Below the pieces are notes generated by a model. The model was not told the origin of the DNA and did no database searches. It saw only the letters and a program-made list of their open reading frames with translations. Below, one piece after another: positions 45,541 to 58,099 of a DNA stretch of 64,000 nt (positions within the stretch are counted from its first letter, which is position 1; each line of letters opens with the position of its first letter). A program made the position numbers and the translations under genes. The stretch comes from Balaenoptera acutorostrata (taxonomy: Eukaryota > Chordata > Mammalia > Artiodactyla > Balaenopteridae). The stretch lies in contig NC_080073.1 in assembly GCF_949987535.1 (NCBI RefSeq), positions 92,047,344 through 92,111,343 on the forward strand, read 5' to 3'.

Positions 45541-46130
45541 CCAATTCTAAAGTGACATCCCTTGATTGAATCTTTGCAATAACCAGGCATATAGTTCCTC
45601 AATAGTTCTCACTGTCAGAGGGAAGAGACTTGTAAAAACAAGTAGGTTTGGACCAGTTGAGAACCTCTCTTTTGCAGCAGGCAAACTATTCTCAATGGAT
45701 CAAGTTCTGTACTGTCTATAAACTATTAGTTTAAATCCATATGAAATTGCTCTTCTTGTGGGGTTTTTCCAGGCAATTATTGGAAACTGCAAATGGTCCA
45801 AACCAATAGTGGTGATCCTTCCCTTTCAGATTGCCCCAGGGCAGTCCAGACATTGGAATGGGACATGATTCCACTTGACCCTGCATTAGCAATTCTTTTG
45901 CTAAGGATACTGGGGTGGAGGCAAAGGTTATGCCAGCCTCCGTTGCTTTGTCTTCATTACCAGCATCCTGCCAATCAGGATACTCTGGTAACCTCTGTCT
46001 CCCACAGAATGAATGTGAGGAGTGAAGCAGCTGGTCCATACACTTTAGTCACTTGGACTCATGGAAGTTCAAAACATATACAAGGCAAAATTACTTTTAT
46101 TATTTCACTATTAGCTTCATTATTTTTTTA
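45541..46130. other. unannotated DNA
   Basis: Overlapping open frames on both strands at 45731-46137 have no recognised family. Confidence 0.45.
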
Positions 46131-46134
46131 TTTT

Positions 46135-46422
46135 TAAAAATTATTTATTTATTTATTTTTGGTTGTGTTGGGTCTTTGTTTCTGTGCGAGGGCTTTCTCC
46201 AGTTGCGCCAAGCGGGGGCGGCTCTTCATCGCGGTGCGCGGGCCTCTCACCATCGCGGCCTCTCCCGTTTCGGAGCACAGGCTCCAGACGCGCAGGCTCA
46301 GCAATTGCGGCTTACGGGCCTAGTTGCTCCGCGGCATGTGGGATCCTCCCAGACCAGGGCTCGAACCCGTGTCCCCTGCGTTGGCAGGCAGACTCCCAAC
46401 CACTGCGCCACCAGGGAAGCCC
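46135..46422 (-). mobile_element. CHR-family SINE, long form
   Basis: Minus-strand full copy; 'cattatt' flanks both sides (about 46118 and 46430), a possible short target-site duplication. The plus-strand frames of 105 and 130 codons are SINE translation. Confidence 0.93.
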
Positions 46423-48239
46423 TAGGTGCATTATTAATACCATGATCCCTAATGTCTTGCTGAGACTTGGAAGTCTTTGACTGGATGAATCAAGATGACA
46501 TTATGTGTAGTTTGTTAAGTTTATTCTTTAATTGTCTACTTTTTGGTTCTAAGTGCTTAGTACTTAGTGCTTGGGACTACTGTGATTTTCTTTTAGCTGA
46601 CAACAGGTAACTCTGTTTTTAAAAAAGACATTCTTTCTTATGTAGCCTAATGAATAGCAACAAAATAAAATGAGATAGTAATATATTCCTTAAATATATT
46701 TGATATGAAGATTGGCCTGATAGAATTATCTCTTGGAGTACAGATCTCTACCTCAAAATGCTACTCTGCTTATACTCAAACATTTGTGTGCAAAATAAAA
46801 ACCATAAAAGAGAGCCCTATTTTATATTGTGTGTTGATGTGTATATATGTATATGTGTATATTCAAAGAATGAACTTTTTTCAGTATGGAGCACTTTTCA
46901 TTTAACAAGACATTACAGATAACCTTGACTCTACAGTGTAAAGGGACATAACCTCTTCAGATTCTGCATCTTCCCGATTCTATTCTCAACTAGGTCTCAA
47001 ACATAACCGCGAAGTCTTATGTTCTTATGTAGTGTTTAATTGTACAGATTCCATAAAAAAAATCACTTAATATAAAGAAAACAAATACTCTTTTTTATTA
47101 CCACACTAAATACTTTTTCCAGCAAATGCTTTTGGGGGTGCTTTGTCTTTCTGGATTTTTCACAATGCCAGAGAGCTTTTGTCTTTTTTAGTGCTTTATA
47201 TTTATAGTTGTGGGATGATCATTTTCTGGTTGGTTTCACATTGAGCTCTTTCAGAACTAATTGGAGTAGTAATAGTTTCATTCCGTTTATACTTTCTCCC
47301 CCTGAGTCCTATGTTAAATCTTTTTCACTCTATCAGTGACACTGCAGTATATTATGCTGTACATTCTTAGGCTATTAACTTTGGGCACTGCTAATGATTT
47401 CATATATATATATATAGATAGATATAGATATAGATATATATACAGCACATAAAAAATGTAAATGTTTCTCATTAAAACAAGAAAACTCAAAACATAATCA
47501 ACCCTATCAGCAAGGAAAAAAAGAACAGGAGATTTTTTTCCAAGTGAGATTGCAAGAGAGAAAGAGGTTTGTAAAATACCATTGTTGGAAAACAAAGTAA
47601 ATTATGAAAGACCCCTAAAGGGAGAGATTTCGTTTTCTTAAAAAACAGCTTGTTTGGTATTCCATTCCTACACTTAAATTTTTTTTTAAAAAGTAACACA
47701 TTTGAAAAATCATCAATAGCAACATAACAGTTTTCTTGACTAGAAGAAAATGTCTGAGTCTTTGTGAAAAAGCAGGAAGGAAGAAAAGGAAGGAAACTCA
47801 GAGTCACCTGACCTCTACATCTTTGCGCTCAGTTATTAGTAAAAGAGCCCTGAGGAGTAACACACCTTCTGTTCTAGCAGCTCAAAGCCTGTGAGGATTA
47901 AACCTGGAGGTGGTATCTGTAAAGTGGCTCTGAAACAAACACTCTTGGGGGCAAAGTTTAACAACAAAAGATTTAAGGGAGCAGGGTGATTCAGAAATGG
48001 CCCCACTAATAGAAGAAATGAAAACTGGTTACAGCAATAGCAACCAGGATTTGCATCTTCACAATGAGGCTTGCCTTATCCTAAAAAGAAGTCTTTGGAA
48101 GCCACTGGATTGCTGGCTTACTTCACGTTTTGGCTTCCTTTACATTGCAACTTTTTGATCAAAAAGGATGATTCAGAAAACACCTTTCATGGAAGCTTAA
48201 ACAGTTAACTTGGCCATTTTCAGGCCAAGTAGTCAATGG
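46423..48239. other. unannotated AT-rich DNA
   Basis: About 1.8 kb without gene or named repeat, except the TA/GATA run at 47401-47443. Confidence 0.5.
47401..47443. repeat. (TA)n/(GATA)n microsatellite
   Basis: TA dinucleotides merging into GATA units. Confidence 0.9.
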
Positions 48240-48375
48240 CTGTAGAATGGGGTAAGGATGGATGGGATGGAGGAGAGAGCAGAACAAAGAGAAATGGGGT
48301 AAGATGAGAAGTCGCATGTGAAGAGAATGAGACAGGAGAGAAACAAGTGGGGGGAAAAGTCAGGGAAAAGAAAAC
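48240..48375 (+). other. purine-rich (GA-rich) tract
   Basis: Strong A+G excess on the plus strand over about 135 bp, such as 'ggatgggatggaggagagag'. No gene. Confidence 0.7.
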
Positions 48376-49228
48376 TAGATCGCAAGGGAAGTCAGATTTT
48401 ACTAAATCCTAATTCATGCCTAGAACTACAAAGCTAGGGGTATGGTACATAGAAAAATAAGAACAGTGCATTTTCTTAATGCACTAAGGGGGACTGGAGA
48501 CACATTTACAAAATATTTATTGAGGTTGCCCCAGCAGCACGCAGACATCCACATCTGGCTAGGTCCTTCCCTACCCAGATTTACTCCCCTTGGGGCAATG
48601 GAAGGAGGAGGCACTATGACAGCCTAGTTCTCTGTCCTTACAGGTGCTCATCTGCTTCCAGAAAACGGTGTCCTAGAGGAGGGAGGTCAGCAGACAGGAA
48701 GTGAGGTCAGTGTCAGGTTTCCATGCCAGGAACAGGAACTCTGGGTACGTAGGAGGGTTACTTCTGGTCAAACCCCAATGCAGTTCATTGAAATGGTCAG
48801 AAAGGCTAGTCCCGGAGCCTCTCCTTAAGTCTCCCTTGGACTTTTGACACCACCAACCCCTTCTGGTGGGAAGAGGCTGAGAGAAACAGAGATTAAAGCA
48901 AAAAAAACAAACAAAAAAGAGCCTACTTGTTAAATAATTTTTTCTCTTAAAAATTTTTATTATAATTTATTATTCAGAGTTCTTTTCTTAAATTTTCCAG
49001 GTTAAGGAGCTAGTTTCCTAGCAGAGATATAGTTCCCAAAATAAAACTGGACACTTGCTTAAAAGCTACATTTTCAAGGTTACTGCTATGGTGTATACCT
49101 TAGCCTTTTTGCACATTCAACAGAGAGCTAATCAGAGGATCTGTTGTCTCTAGGAAACCGAGAAGGAAAACAATCAGCTCTGTTCTCCTGTCTGAGCTGG
49201 GGGAGTGAGCTATAATAAGGGAGCATAA
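48376..49228. other. unannotated DNA
   Basis: No supported feature. Confidence 0.5.
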
Positions 49229-49570
49229 GAATACATCGGGAGCCAGCAAGCCCCAACACACAGGGTAGCACGCCTGGCTGACCTAACTCACAGGTGCGTG
49301 GTTGCCAGGTAACGCTGGGGCCTCAGGGTCCTTTAAGAAGGCCTACAGCTGGGCTTGGAGAGGTGTGGGCATGGCCTGGGGCAATGGTGGGGAGCAGGGC
49401 ACACGAGTCACTCTCAGGGCAGCTGGCAGTGTGACTTCCCCTCACCTGTGTGGCAAGTGGGAACAAGCCGGGTTTGGCCCTGAATGGTCCTTCTTCCACA
49501 GCTGCCTGTACTGTGAAAGGGCTCTGATTAGCCACGATCATGCAAAAGGAAGGAAAGCCGTGCCGTGCAT
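49229..49570. other. GC-richer, CpG-retaining segment with RFX-type site
   Basis: About nine CpGs in 330 bp and several G-runs (49376-49400: GGGG, GGGG, GGG). It contains an X-box match (separate entry). It could be a regulatory element; there is no transcript evidence. Confidence 0.3.
49301..49313. promoter_or_regulatory. X-box (RFX-type) motif
   Basis: GTTGCCAGGTAAC fits the RFX X-box pattern (GTNRCC, one spacer base, RGYAAC) exactly and is a near palindrome. An E-box caggtg lies 10 bases upstream at 49291. Binding is inference; no gene start is seen nearby. Confidence 0.4.
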
Positions 49571-50647
49571 TATATAAAGCATACATGTATAAAGCACAAC
49601 TCCTGCCCTTTATACAGTTACATTCTAAAATTCCTCTCACTCTTGGACAAATTCAAGGAGCACATTTTTCTATAGGTGAAGAGTAAAATGATTTTTGGAA
49701 AGAGCCACTGACTGGTTGCAAACACCTGGATTCTTGTCCCAAATTTGCAACTCTCTTCATCTCCAGTGTCAACCGAAGTCCCCTCTTCATTTGAGGTTCA
49801 CACAGTATTTGCTTAAATCTCTGCATGTTGTAGGAAACCCAGAATTCCCCCACAGTCTCTTTAGGAATTCTTGAGGATTTAGTTTTCTTTACCTTCTATG
49901 ACCCCTACTTTCTTCTTGCGCACTTTAATTCAGATCATGAGCCATGTGGTCCCTTGCATATGATCTGCATGTAGAGTCTGCCGTTTCCTAAACCATTTAT
50001 CTGGCAAATTCATAAATGTGGAACAACTTGTCCCCAAATAATGCCAGATGCATAAGGACCTGCTTTGTCCTCAGCTAATGTTGCTTTGTCTTCCAGTGGG
50101 TAATAGTAGCTCCTGGTCATTTGTGTACTCTTAGGGATCTGAGTTTCATTCCACCTGAGCAAGAAAAACTTTAAGTGAATGCATAGGGGCAGCATGACTT
50201 TGTAATGCAGAATAGGTGGTGGTCCCAGCCTGGAATTCATTTACAGAGACAGGCCCAATGTTTAAGTGCAGAATCTCTTTTAATTTAAAATCTGCTTTCG
50301 TGGGTTAGTTAGGTTCAGAGAAGGGTAAATATTGGGAATCACCTGGTCTCTCCTGGTCCATGGCTGTTCTTTACAGCTGTGTCTTTCCCAAGAACAGAAT
50401 CTTACCTTTTCACTTTGGGATAGGCATCTGTACCTGAATCTGTTTAGAGTGACGAAAAGATGAGTTATCTAACAAGGCTGTAGGAAAGCTGAGAGCTTGA
50501 GGTTGAATCAGAGGCGTCCAAGGTGCTTTGTCACCACCTGGAATCAGGCAGGCAAATGGGGAGATCGCAAAGGCCAACCTTCCTAGCCCAAGGGCTATCA
50601 TTCTACTTTATAGGTTTGAGTCACTGTGAGAAGAGAAAGATTTAGAG
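49571..50647. other. unannotated DNA
   Basis: About 1 kb, no supported feature. Confidence 0.5.
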
Positions 50648-50770
50648 GCATTCTTTCAGCACTTACTCAACAAATATTTATTGAACACCTACCCTATTCT
50701 GAGCTCTGCAGTGTGTTCAGAAATCAGGGCTGCAAACAAGTCTTTTCCCCTCACTATTCTCAAACACTGC
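50648..50770 (+). repeat. old L2/MIR-associated repeat fragment
   Basis: 'ctcaacaaatatttattgaa', 'cacctaccctattctgagct' are of the ancient 'caaatatttattgagcacct' type. Confidence 0.55.
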
Positions 50771-52757
50771 TCTTTTTAACTGCCTCTAGATCACATCCTA
50801 AGTATCAGTCCATGTATTGATTGAATGCTTACATGTGTAAAGGCTCTTATAGGGCCGACATTGTCAATATTTGCAAAGTCTAAGACTTGGAAACTTGGAG
50901 GAGGCTTACTTTCTGTAGGTGTATACCTTCACGTACCTTAGAGTACAGCTCAAGTTGAGTTTATGTTAAAAAAAAAAAAGCCAAATCAAACAAACTAGCA
51001 CACAGACGGCACTCGAAACTGGGGGAAAAATGATACAAAGCACTTCTAAGAAGCCAATCCAGCCTGCTGCCCTGGATTCTGGTATTATAGGATCTCGGCA
51101 TCAAATGTGTATTGAAAAGATACCTTTTTAAGAAAACCATAAATATTTGTATAGTGATGTTAATAGCTGGGTAGATGATATTTGTCCTATTTGATCATAA
51201 TGAATTTCAGGGTCTAAAATATGGAGTAGAGATGACTGGTTCACTAAGGAGATGCTGTATTTGGCAAGTGAAAATGTGGCCCTTGGTAATAATAATCACT
51301 CGTGATGTTATATCTCAAAATGTGTCAATAAGGAAAACACAACCTTTGTAAAGCCTTTGGCAGCCATTCAGAGGTTCATACAATACCGAAGACGAGGGCT
51401 TGGGAGAAGAGTTTCTCTTTCTGAATATGTCAGCTCTCTTCAGGAGTACCCCTTAGCCCACTGAACTGAGAACACATGGCTTCAAATGCAGCTCACAGAG
51501 TGTGGTGGGCTCTCAGAAGGAATTTTGCCACGTTGACTCTAGAGCAGTGTTACTCAGCTTTCCAGAATTCAAAGCTCCTATAATGCTTTCTCATTCTATC
51601 TTGTAGAAAAGCCAGGCCAGCCAAATACATATTGACCAGCTGTAGATTCTCTGTTACAAAGGCACTAAGTGTATGAATTATGCTTCATCAAACTGCTTAT
51701 GACTCCCTGCACCAACCTTCTGGAAATACTAATATGGTTTCCTTAACTTGGGGAGCCATAGTCTGGTTTGCCTTGGACAGTTCCAGTTTATTCTTGTTGT
51801 CTTGGTGAAAATATTAGTGTATGCCTCTTTTATTCTCATGTGTGTCCTAGTTTGAATGATGAAAGATGGTCACTGTCTCTATAACCTGGATCCTAATCTC
51901 CCACCAGTTGGGAATAACTCCTCCAGAATCATGCCAACTTTGTCTGTATATGGCTATTTGAATTTGGATAAGTCAATCTCACTTCCGCATGGTTTAGTAC
52001 GGTCATTGAAGTAATGGTGCTGTAAGGACGGACATTATCTACTTCCTCCTTGTACTAACACTCACATCAAGTGTTAGTCACCTTAATCAAATTATTTTGA
52101 TATGCGTGTTTCTCTCCAAGTGAGGTGGGATGACTACATGTTGGAGGATCCTTCATGCTATTCTAAGAAGTTGGGGCACGTCATGCTAGGCAAGGCAGGT
52201 GACAAGCTTTGTCAACAAGTGAAGGATATGCCGAATATTTGCTTCAAAAAAGCCTATTGTAATAACCCAGGTGAGAAGAAATGGGCACGTCAGCAAGAAC
52301 TTTGGAGAGTTATACCTGTATGTCTGGGAAGTCTCAAAACTGACATCTCCTTGAGTTAAATGGGAGAGAAGAACTTCTGTTCTAAATGGATTTCAATCAG
52401 GTTCCTATCTCCTCGACTCAAATCTAGGCCACTGGCATAGTATTTCCTTGCTTCTCATCTTTCAATAGTTTTGTGTGTGCTATTAAAAAAAATACCACAG
52501 TATCCCAGGGCAGGATGTCTTTCAGAGATGAATCAAGTGATTCCCATGTGCTAGTTTATAAATTGTTAACTGCTTTGGGATTCATAGGGATGAAAGATGC
52601 TTTATTTATTGTCCTTTGAGATGAAAGATGCATAATTTATAACAGTAGGATTACTATTTTATTTACTCTTGTGATGCTGAAATCACATTCTTGTCTAGTG
52701 ATGGAATTGCAGAATCCCTTTTAATTTGTGGGCAAGTATCTTATTACAAGCTTCGGT
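50771..52757. other. unannotated unique-looking DNA
   Basis: About 2 kb. The stretch 51850-52360 holds an 85-codon plus-strand frame (52102-52359) of unknown nature. No repeat or gene was assigned. Confidence 0.45.
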
Positions 52758-53240
52758 GTTGGACGGTTTGGTCACTCCAGTGTGGGTGTTGTATGAATGA
52801 AACAGTATGATCCTTTTGTTGTTACACAAAGGCTTTATTCTCGTGCTCACGAGCGTTAGTAAGATGTTAAACATGTGTGCATGATGTAAAGATGTTGGCT
52901 GTAATGTCTGTTCATGCAGGCTTATGATGACATAATTATGTAGATTCTGTTCAAATAACTTAAAATCTCACAGTTGTAGGCTTTACACAGCCTTCTCGTT
53001 CAGTGATCCTAGGACCCACATATGGCGCTATTGTGTTTCCAGGTAATCACATGTTTCCATCATCCAAAAATATCCACAACTTTGTGTTTAGGAAAACGTC
53101 ACCTTCCTGCTTGATAGAACCATTAGATTTCTTCACTTCGCCGCTTTGTAGGGACAGCGAGTTTTGTCTGATCACTTGCTTGATTTTCACTAAAGGGTGT
53201 GGATCCCTTCTTGGCAGCAAGGTTTGGGGCAATTTCTTTC
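52758..53240 (-). other. minus-strand transcript-end-like or LTR-like segment
   Basis: Read on the minus strand, an open frame (53232 to 53047, ending DDGNM-stop) is followed by about 200 bp and an AATAAAG signal (complement of 'ctttatt' near 52830). This is the layout of an mRNA 3' end. Alternatively, the 'tgttggacggtttgg' at 52758 may be the CA-ending U5 border of an LTR. There is no A tail, which argues against a simple processed retrocopy. The protein is not recognised. Confidence 0.3.
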
Positions 53241-53448
53241 ATTTTTAAAAATATTTGTCCTATGTCATCTCTGCATCAGATGGATTTGTGTGTGGATTGG
53301 GTGAGACAGGAATGTTGGAGTTGTTTTCTACCTGGTTATGTCACCAGTTCACTCCTCCTTTTGTGGAGCTGATGTCATCTACTCAGTGTCTTAGGGCAGA
53401 GCCACAGTGGAAGTTTTGGATATAACAGAGCAGGATCATGTTAGCTGT
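53241..53448. other. short unassigned segment
   Basis: No supported feature. Confidence 0.4.
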
Positions 53449-53467
53449 TAGCTTCTTCTTTTTTTTT

Positions 53468-53771
53468 TTTTTTTAATTATTTATTTATTTATTTATATAT
53501 TTATTTATGGCTGTGTTGGGTCTTCGTTTCTGTGCGAGGGCTTTCTCCAGTTGTGGCAAGCGGGGGGCCACTCTTCATCGCGGTGCACGGGCCTCTCACT
53601 ATCGCGGCCTCTCTTGTTGCGGAGCACAGGCTCCAGACGCGCAGGCTCAGTAATTGTGGCTCACGGGCTTAGTTGCTCCGCGGCATGTGGGATCTTCCCA
53701 GACCAGGGCTCGAACCCGTGTCCCCTGCATTGGCAGGCAGATTCTCAACCACTGCGCCACCAGGGAAGCCC
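53468..53771 (-). mobile_element. CHR-family SINE, long form, young
   Basis: Minus-strand full copy with target-site duplication tagcttcttcttttttt at about 53449-53466 and 53773-53789. Confidence 0.95.
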
Positions 53772-53789
53772 CTAGCTTCTTCTTTTTTT

Positions 53790-54099
53790 AAATTTTATTT
53801 ATTTCTTCCAGAGGAAAAGTGCTTGCTTGCCTTTCAACTGCTGGCCAAATAGCAATAGTGGGAAAGGAAAGGGATTTATAGACAGATGATCCCAGAGACT
53901 GTAGGGTGGCACTGCACAAAGGATCCAGCATGAACTGTCCAGAAAACCCTGGGAAACAGATGAACCAAAACCAGATTTCTACATCTGAAAATGATCTTAC
54001 CTGTTCGGTTACCTGTTTCTGGTTTATTAGACTATTCATTTGCTTTCTTATCTAGACTCAGTTTAGAATTTCTAAGAATGTTCTGTTGGAAATACAGAA
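53790..54099. other. unannotated DNA
   Basis: No supported feature. Confidence 0.45.
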
Positions 54100-54110
54100 A
54101 GTATTTCTAG

Positions 54111-54229
54111 GGAATTCCCTGGTGGTCCAGTGCTTAGGACTTGGCGGTTTCACTGCTGAGGGCCCGGGTTCAATCCCTGGTCAGGGAACTAAAAATCCCG
54201 CAAGCCGTGTGGCATGGCCAAAAAAAAAA
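54111..54229 (+). mobile_element. CHR-family SINE, short form
   Basis: 'ggaattccctggtggtccag', 'cgggttcaatccctggtcag' and an 11-A tail. Target-site duplication agtatttctag (54100-54110) versus agtgtttctag (54230-54240). Confidence 0.93.
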
Positions 54230-54240
54230 AGTGTTTCTAG

Positions 54241-55459
54241 AAACTGTAATCCCCCTGCCTTCCATCCCTATGCAGGGAAGTATGACGTTTTTTCTATATT
54301 CTTTCTACTTGACAGTAGAAGCAGATGAAGGGAAACTAAGATTAATAACTGTCTTTGTGTATATGGAAAACCCTGGCATAAGATAAGGAGTACTAGCAAA
54401 TATGTCTTCTTTGAGGACAGAAATGGACTTTAACTAAAGGGAGGGATTAGAATTAGGTTGAAGAAAGCCCTTTCTCTCTGAGTCAGTCCACTACAGATGC
54501 CAGGTTTTATAGAATATGCTTTTTCAGATGCCTCTTGCTCTCGTTCCCAGCCCTGTCGAGGCTATAGTTGTTTCAGCAAAGGAAAGATATCCACCTATTT
54601 GGAATGACTTAAAGAATACAGGATTTGGGGCATTCAAACTTGTTGTTTTACAGATCAGAAAATAAGTCTGATTTTCCCTCAAGTCAGTTGGCTGCTACCC
54701 AGATAAGAACCCCAATTTCTCAGCACCAGCACTAAGGTCATTTCTGTTCAGCAAACTCTGGGGTGGTTCTCAGAAGTAAGAGATCAAGCTAAGGATTCTG
54801 GAGGCTTCTTCCAACTCTGGATAATTGAAACTAAGAAAGAAGTTTACCTTTACAAAATTTGAAATCATATTTACTGTATCAAAGTGGAAATTCTTCAAAA
54901 TGTATATGGCATAAAGTTTTTTACATTTTTTTCTCTTGAGGTTTTTTAAAAAAATTTACCTAGTGATGGGTAGTTACCTTTGCTCCCCTCCTTTTTATTA
55001 TTATTATTTTTTGGGTTAAATTTGTCTCTGGAGTATAAAGCAGAAGTGTTTTCTTATTGCTTTGGAAACTTTCTGTGGTTGTTCAGACTGGTACCAAGTC
55101 ACTGCCAGGTTAATAGAGGTGCTTTAAATATAGCCATATATTATTAAAGCTGTGACAAATACATTGGAGTTTTATCACTTGTGATGAATGTTTCATTTTA
55201 TTGAGATCAATTCTAATTCTGGAAATAAAGCGCTTATCCAAGAAAGGAACATGACATCTTTCTGAACCTCAAAAAAAGGGAAAAATTTTTGTTACATAAG
55301 AGAGGAAATCTTTCCAGTTCTGGTTTCCCAAAGGCCCACTAGTCATTTTAGGAATAAAGTACTATATTCTTTTTTCTTTTCTTCTTAAAAATCTCTGCAG
55401 GGTATAAGCAATGCATACCTCTACCCCACACTCTGATCGTCTGAGGGGCTTGGCTTCAG
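54241..55459. other. unannotated DNA
   Basis: About 1.2 kb, AT-rich, no supported feature. Confidence 0.5.
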
Positions 55460-55615
55460 AATGATGGAATCCTAGAACATTAGAACTAGAAGGGATTTTA
55501 GGACCCATTTGGCCCAATCTCTTCATTTCACAGATGAGAAATTCCACGTGGCTTGTCCAAGGCCATGTAGCTATTTAATGGGAGAAATAAGACTTGAAAC
55601 CTGTTTCTGGTCTCC
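55460..55615 (-). repeat. MIR-type old SINE
   Basis: 'cattagaactagaagggatt', 'atttcacagatgagaaattc' and 'ggcttgtccaaggccatgta' follow the reverse orientation of a MIR-type core. Confidence 0.6.
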
Positions 55616-55621
55616 TTTATT

Positions 55622-55693
55622 ATCTTTTTTTTTTTTTTTTTTTATCATTTTTTATTCTTGTAAGGTTTTTTTTTCTTTTTCTTTTTTTTTTAA
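55622..55693. repeat. T-rich low-complexity tract
   Basis: Two long T-runs separated by 'atcattttttattcttgtaa'. On the minus strand an AATAAA precedes the longer A-run, so this may be the end of an unrecognised retrocopy. Confidence 0.7.
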
Positions 55694-56679
55694 AGCATGT
55701 TCTCTTTATAACACTGGTTCTAGAGAGCAGGAAAAATATGGTTGCTGTTAGGCAGGAGCACATAGAGACACTGTGAGGTCAAGAAATTCAAGGTCAAGGT
55801 CAAGAGACACCCAGTAGCAGAACCTATAATAACAATATATACATACAATGAGAGAAGCCTGCATGAAAATCATCGTCAATTTGGGCTGCATGTGTGGGCT
55901 TTTAGGACCACCCCAGATTGAGACAGTTACTAATTGTTGTCTTCTCCCCCACCTGTGTCTTCTGCCCTAGAGCCATTATTGTAAACTGAGCCGTGCAAAC
56001 CCTACAAATCAAAAAGGAGGTGGACACACATTTTCCACTTGTCCCTAGAATGCTTCCCAAGTACCTGATCATCACCTACAATAGTGAAGATAATATTCTT
56101 CCCTATCTTTGCTGAACTGTCTGCCTGCTTCTTGGTATAATTTTGCAGCTCTTTTACTTGGCAGCTCTGATAAAACAAGAGAGAAGCAAACATTAGATCT
56201 GCTCCTTTGGAACAGGTGCTCTTCTGTGTCCAGACAGCCATTATAAATACTAAGCACAGACGACAGAAAAGATTACACGGAAAAAGGGATCACTTGTGAT
56301 GCTCAGACCTAAGAACTTACAAATTGCCTGGTGTTTCACTTGAACATAAAGCTATTTCATGACATGTCTGCTTGGTCTGGCTTTGCGGCTGAGATAACTC
56401 CGTTAGGATGACCTCTGTTTTCAATACAGAGCCCTACAGTGTTGTGTGGGCTGCCGCAGAAGCCTAGGTATGTTTCAGCACCGCCGGCAGGCAGAAATGT
56501 ATGAAGGATGTTCTCACACTAGCGTATTCCTCAACTCATTTCTCAAGCTTCTAAAAGTCATGATTACTCTTGTCGTCTCTACTTTCAGTTAATGTGTACT
56601 GATGTAAGGCCAAAGTTGGAATTGGGACAGATCCTAGCTTTGTTGAGTTGCCTATAATAAACCAGGCACTTTACATGGT
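55694..56679. other. unannotated DNA
   Basis: About 1 kb, no supported feature. Confidence 0.5.
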
Positions 56680-56743
56680 TTCCTTCCTCCCTTTTTTCCT
56701 TCCTCCCTCCCTCCCTCCCTCCCTCCCTCCCTCCCTTCCTTCC
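56680..56743. repeat. (CCCT)n polypyrimidine microsatellite
   Basis: Pure pyrimidine strand of TTCC then CTCC/CCCT units over about 64 bp. Confidence 0.95.
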
Positions 56744-57299
56744 AAGAGCTTACAACTCTAAAGTTAGATATTATCACTCCCACTTAAATGAAAGCTCAGA
56801 AAGATAACTTGCCCACATTCCCACGGGCCGAGTCAGATCTGATCTAAGATGACCATTTATCCCAGTTTCCCTGGATAATTATCAGTCGATCTTCATTTTC
56901 TTCTCTACTCCAGGCTTAGTCAATATATTATATAGTCCTCCCAATTCATTAACACCAGAATTGATCTGAGGCAAAATTGTAAAGTGGGAGAGCTTGTCTT
57001 CGGGCCTTTCTTGCATCATCTTTCAGACCATCTCCAGGAGGGATGTTCCTGGGAGCATAATTCTCTGACCCCTGGGTCTTTTAACTTCTGTGCTTTCCTC
57101 GCTTATTCTCCCTCAGCTGGTTATTAACTTGTTGCTGTTAAATGTTGGTGCAACTAGATTCCTGTTGGCCTTCTTCATCCTCAAACCAGCTGAGAGTTCT
57201 CAACCATTTTGCTCCACAAACCTCAGTCCAGCCACTGCCTCCTCATTCTACACAGGTGAGGATGAGATGAAAGCCTCTAACATGAGGCAGTTATTAAGA
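56744..57299. other. unannotated DNA
   Basis: No supported feature; the 102-codon plus-strand frame at 57090-57398 runs into L2 sequence. Confidence 0.45.
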
Positions 57300-57515
57300 T
57301 TCTCTCTTGTCGTTGTGTCATTACATAATTTCTTCCCTGTGCTTCCACAGAACTTTGTATATGGCTTCTCCTCTAAGATTTATAACATCATATGGTAATT
57401 ACTTGTCTATATTTCTATCTTTGCTACGATACTATGAAATGGTGAAGAGCCAGGACAGTGTTTTGTTAATGTATTCTCAGTACCAAGCAATGTGCCTGCA
57501 ATAAAATAGTCCACG
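57300..57515 (+). repeat. L2 LINE 3' end
   Basis: 'tttgtatatggcttctcctc', 'acgatactatgaaatggtga' and 'ctcagtaccaagcaatgtgc' follow the L2 3' region. Confidence 0.65.
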
Positions 57516-57702
57516 AAAGCTTAGGAATCTAGGATTTTCTGTTGCTTTCCCTTGCTCTCCCAATTCCTGTAACTTTCTGATTGCTGAATCTCTTCTAGGA
57601 CTTTCGGTCATCAACTTTGTTTTTACTTCCAACTTCTGAGGGTTCCCTGATTTCCCCACTATATATTGAGTTTTCTGTTTTACTGTATTTCCTAGTATTT
57701 AT

Positions 57703-57917
57703 TTATTTATTTAAAAATATTTATTTATTTGGTTGCACCAAGTCTTAGTTGAGACAGGCAGGCTTCTTAGTTGAGGCTCCAGGGCTCATTAGTTGTGGCA
57801 CGTGAACTCTTAGTTGCGGCATGCATGTGGGATCTAGTTCCCTGACCAGGGATCGAACCTGGGCCCCCTGCATTGGGAGTGAGGAGTCTTATCCACTGCG
57901 CCACCAGGGAAGTCCCC
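57703..57917 (-). mobile_element. CHR-family SINE, short/intermediate form
   Basis: Minus-strand copy with 'agggatcgaacctgggcccc' and target-site duplication tttcctagtatttat at 57688-57702 and 57918-57932, identical over 15 bases. Confidence 0.94.
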
Positions 57918-57932
57918 TTTCCTAGTATTTAT

Positions 57933-58099
57933 ATTGTAATGATGTGTGTCTTTCTTCCTAGTTTTAAATCTACAGTGTAACCTGCCTTGGCAGCAGTTAT
58001 ACCCCAAATTTAGTCAAGGTGAGCACAGCTTGCCTTTTTGGCTTTGACTTCTGATATCTGTCTAAACTCTAACGACTTTTTTTTTCTGTTTGTAAGATC
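57933..58099. other. short unassigned segment
   Basis: No supported feature. Confidence 0.4.
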
